The notes beneath the pieces are model-generated. The model saw only the letters and a program-made list of their open reading frames with translations, was not told the origin of the DNA and made no database searches. A DNA stretch of 64,000 bases, taken from contig NC_071335.1 in the NCBI RefSeq assembly GCF_027744825.2, positions 27,741,001-27,805,000 on the forward strand, given 5' to 3'. Every line of letters starts with the position of its first letter. Positions within the stretch are counted from its first letter, which is position 1. Both the position numbers and the translations under genes were made by a program. Below are positions 61,285 through 64,000 of this stretch, one piece after another. The DNA comes from Synchiropus splendidus. Taxonomy: Eukaryota; Chordata; Actinopteri; Syngnathiformes; Callionymidae.

Positions 61285-64000
61285 GTAACAACACTTGACT
61301 TCCTGTTTGGTTTGTTTGTCACCTGACTTGGTTGGTGGCTGGATTGTATTTTAGATCTCAGAAGGCTCACTGATTTCATGAACTATTACTCACATTTGCA
61401 GCATACGTGGGCTCAGTTGGGCTTTTGTTCTCATTCCACCTGCTGCGTTCATCACAAAGGTCACATGAATATCAGACCTTGGAACAAAACGATCTATGTC
61501 TCCAACAGTGCTTTGTGTCCTCAAACACATTTTTCCATAACAAATTTTGATGATCACTTACTACCATTTATGGTGAAATAATGTTTTAATTCAGGAGTGG
61601 ACAACTACGGTTCCTACAGTAAATGTAGTGAGGGGCTGTCAAGCCAAAAGGAGGAAGGGACAAAGACAAAGGGCTATAAAATGAAATTAAAAAAACAAAT
61701 CTGCCTAACAGTCAAGATGGAAAAGAATAAAAAAAAAGACTTATTCAATCTTGTTGTTGCATATTTTATTTAAATACAAGTCATAGAAGAATGTGAATAT
61801 CGGTTTTACTTTGTATTAAGCAACATCTATCCATCAATAAACTACTTATTCACGTGTGTATTAGCAAGTGATGAATCAATTTAAAGTCTCATCTCATTAA
61901 GGTGATCTACTACATTTTACCCTGGATTTGTCACAGAAACTTCACTCTGAACAACTGTAATGACTGATTACTACTAGTTAATGTGTTCTCCAGTCAGAAG
62001 TGCTACTTGCATACAGTATGATACTAAAGCTAAATTTATTTCAGTTAGTTTTGAAGGTCGAGAAATACTAAACAAAGGACAAATGAGAAAAAGGAAATGT
62101 GGAAGATTACGTTCTAAAACTTCAATAATTCATATTCACACTTGAACAAGTAGTGAGTAATAATGAAGTACCAAATTCAATTGTCTGTCGGAAACCGATC
62201 TACATAATCCGTTTTATAGTTTAGTTATAGTACATTTGGGAGCTGAAAAACTACAAAGAGGCGTTAATGTTGACTTGCATATTTCCTCCCAAAATGCTCT
62301 TCTATTCAAAAGGTTCAACAACTAAGCAAATGAGAGAATTTGCTGTTGTGTCCTTGTTGGCTAAACTTGAGCGGATGAGGACATTTACTCAGCATGAGTT
62401 AGTTTTCTGCACATTAAGATGGTAGTATTTTGGAACTTGAGAACATGTTGCGCTGCTGAGCTGCGAGCAAAATTAAAGCACATAAATTCATGTTTCGCCG
62501 GTGTAAACCTGAGGGCCGGCGAGTGCTTTGAGATCCAGCCTGTAGTTGATGTCTGCGCTGCTGGATGAGTTTACAAAGTGAAAGTGTGATGGATGCGATC
62601 GTTACGCTCCGTAATTACCTCTGCGTTTATCTGTTAAATCTGTCCACAACATTTAATGGAGGGTTTTATTCAGGGTTGCTTGTGATGTCAAGCGTAATTG
62701 TATTTATATAATCAAGGCCGACTTGTTACCTCTTCTTTTTGAATACGACGATAACAATGGTGTAACTGCCAACAGTTTCACCACATCTGCTTCTTACTTG
62801 ATGAGCCACACCTGCAAACATAATACACCTGGGTGAATGTCAACACATCCGGTTTGGAACATGCAGTAAATTGCTTCATTGCTGGAACTAACATGGTGTC
62901 TTGTGGCACTATGTTTACATGTGACTCTTCAGAATCCAGAACATAAATCACCCTTTAACAACGTTGGTTAATGTGTGACTTTTTCTCATTAAAAGTTTAC
63001 TTTCCCCAAAATGTTCAGCCGAATCATCTGAACGCTTCGTTCAATATGAGCCGTCACTTATGATGATAGAACACTGCTTGCTGGATGGAAATGGTTTCTC
63101 TTTAAGGGCTGATGGTTTATTGGAGTCATCCATCTGCTTCTCAGCTGTGATCGTTTGGCTCTTCAATAGAGACAATAAGACCACGTGCTGCAGAATGATG
63201 ATGATAAGTCAGCTGTTAGGTTTGCAGGTTTTGTCGCATTGATGGAGATGTAACTGTACAGAAGCACCATGGTTTCATTTACATGTGAAACGGGACAGTC
63301 CAGTGTGTGTGGGGTGTAGGAATAGGGACGTGGCAGTATGGAAGGGAGCCAGAACAAAAAAAAAGTTATACTATTCAACCCTTTTATTTTGAAAGTGCAA
63401 TGCAGCACATGTCAGCTACTAAGTGACTGATATTGAGACTCGCAGGTAGGTTGTGAGTTCAGAATGGGAGATGTCCTCCACGCAGACCTGGTCATGTGAT
63501 ACTGTGGTATTTCAGTGCAGTATGCTGCGTTCCAGTTACCTCAGAAGTTGGAGCTGGGAATGACGTCACAGCTGAGTTCAGTGAGTTCTAGCTATCGCAG
63601 TCAGATCACAAGACATGCACGAAAGCTATTCTCACACGGTGCCTTGTCCGGATATAAGCCACTTCTTGATGAACACACGCTCCATTTGCAACTGGAATTC
63701 CTGCCTGATGAAGAGGAAACACAAATTTGAACAAATGCATGTGTTTGCATTCATTCAAATTTCTACTTCCTCTTTGGAGAAGCCATCTTGATTTTGGGGG
63801 GTGACTGGTTACTTCCCAGTTCCAATACAAATGGATATTTTGGATACATTGTCCTGTGCCCCTGGATCACAGTTTTCACTACTTGTGTTCACTGATGTCA
63901 TGTAATTCAAGTTTCTTTAACCACCACTCTTATCATGATTGAGGCTTTGGCTATATCTCAAGAAAAAAAATTGATCACAAAGCTAGTAGCTAGCTAACTT
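61285..64000 (+). other. armh3 downstream intron (continues past window)
   Basis: No further armh3 exon is recognisable; the expected C-terminal segment is not in any frame. The sequence is AT-rich. Near 63525-63830 is a stretch (GCGTTCCAGTTACCTCAGAA, later ACTTCCCAGTTCC) that looks like the ends of a repeat seen in fish genomes, with low confidence. Confidence 0.5.
63525..63830. repeat. possible fish interspersed repeat with loosely inverted ends
   Basis: The left part (GTTCCAGTTACCTC, GAGCTGGGAATGACGTCA) and the right part (TGACTGGTTACTTCCCAGTT) are loosely inverted. The form recalls a repeat found in many fish genomes. No coding content; the boundaries are uncertain. Confidence 0.3.

Overview
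This is vertebrate nuclear DNA, almost certainly from a ray-finned (teleost) fish. Evidence: GT-AG spliced genes with short exons and many introns of 70-300 bp, vertebrate gene families, CA-type microsatellites, and Tc1, LINE and MITE remnants of kinds common in fish. There is no bacterial, viral or CRISPR content. I rebuilt six protein-coding genes exon by exon. In every gene the intron phases agree across all junctions, so the gene models are much firmer than any single open reading frame.

Layout. Positions 545-3643 (+) hold afmid (kynurenine formamidase). Then come a deleted Tc1 transposon and about 4 kb of mostly featureless intergenic DNA. Positions 8800-10226 (+) hold cant1 (calcium-activated nucleotidase). 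It lies tail-to-tail with an O-GlcNAcase gene at 11087-16141 (-), which is followed upstream on the same strand by pprc1 (16914-21992, -), a PGC-1-family coactivator. About 8 kb of intergenic DNA separates pprc1 from ldb1 (30181-48224, +), a LIM-domain-binding cofactor with a 13-kb first intron. armh3 (51915 to beyond the window, +) follows; 23 coding exons (620 codons) are visible and the C-terminal exon or exons lie to the right.

The genes do not form a pathway. They are a syntenic block. In humans pprc1, ldb1, armh3 and OGA are neighbours at 10q24.32, and AFMID and CANT1 sit at 17q25.3, so the window spans a junction between two ancestral blocks. That junction falls in the very tight tail-to-tail gap between cant1 and the OGA gene. 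The head-to-head arrangement of pprc1 and ldb1 is the same as in mammals.

Points most worth a second look: (1) the O-GlcNAcase is a trimmed paralogue that keeps every catalytic-site residue I could check; (2) a phase-compatible, well-initiated candidate extra first exon lies inside ldb1 intron 1 (36305-36338); (3) a perfect NRF-1 palindrome lies in the O-GlcNAcase promoter, next to the gene for PRC, a coactivator of NRF-1; (4) there is a long perfect hairpin repeat at 22.8-23.0 kb and a degenerate lysine-coding minisatellite in an armh3 intron. I did not find evidence for a wholly new biological system.
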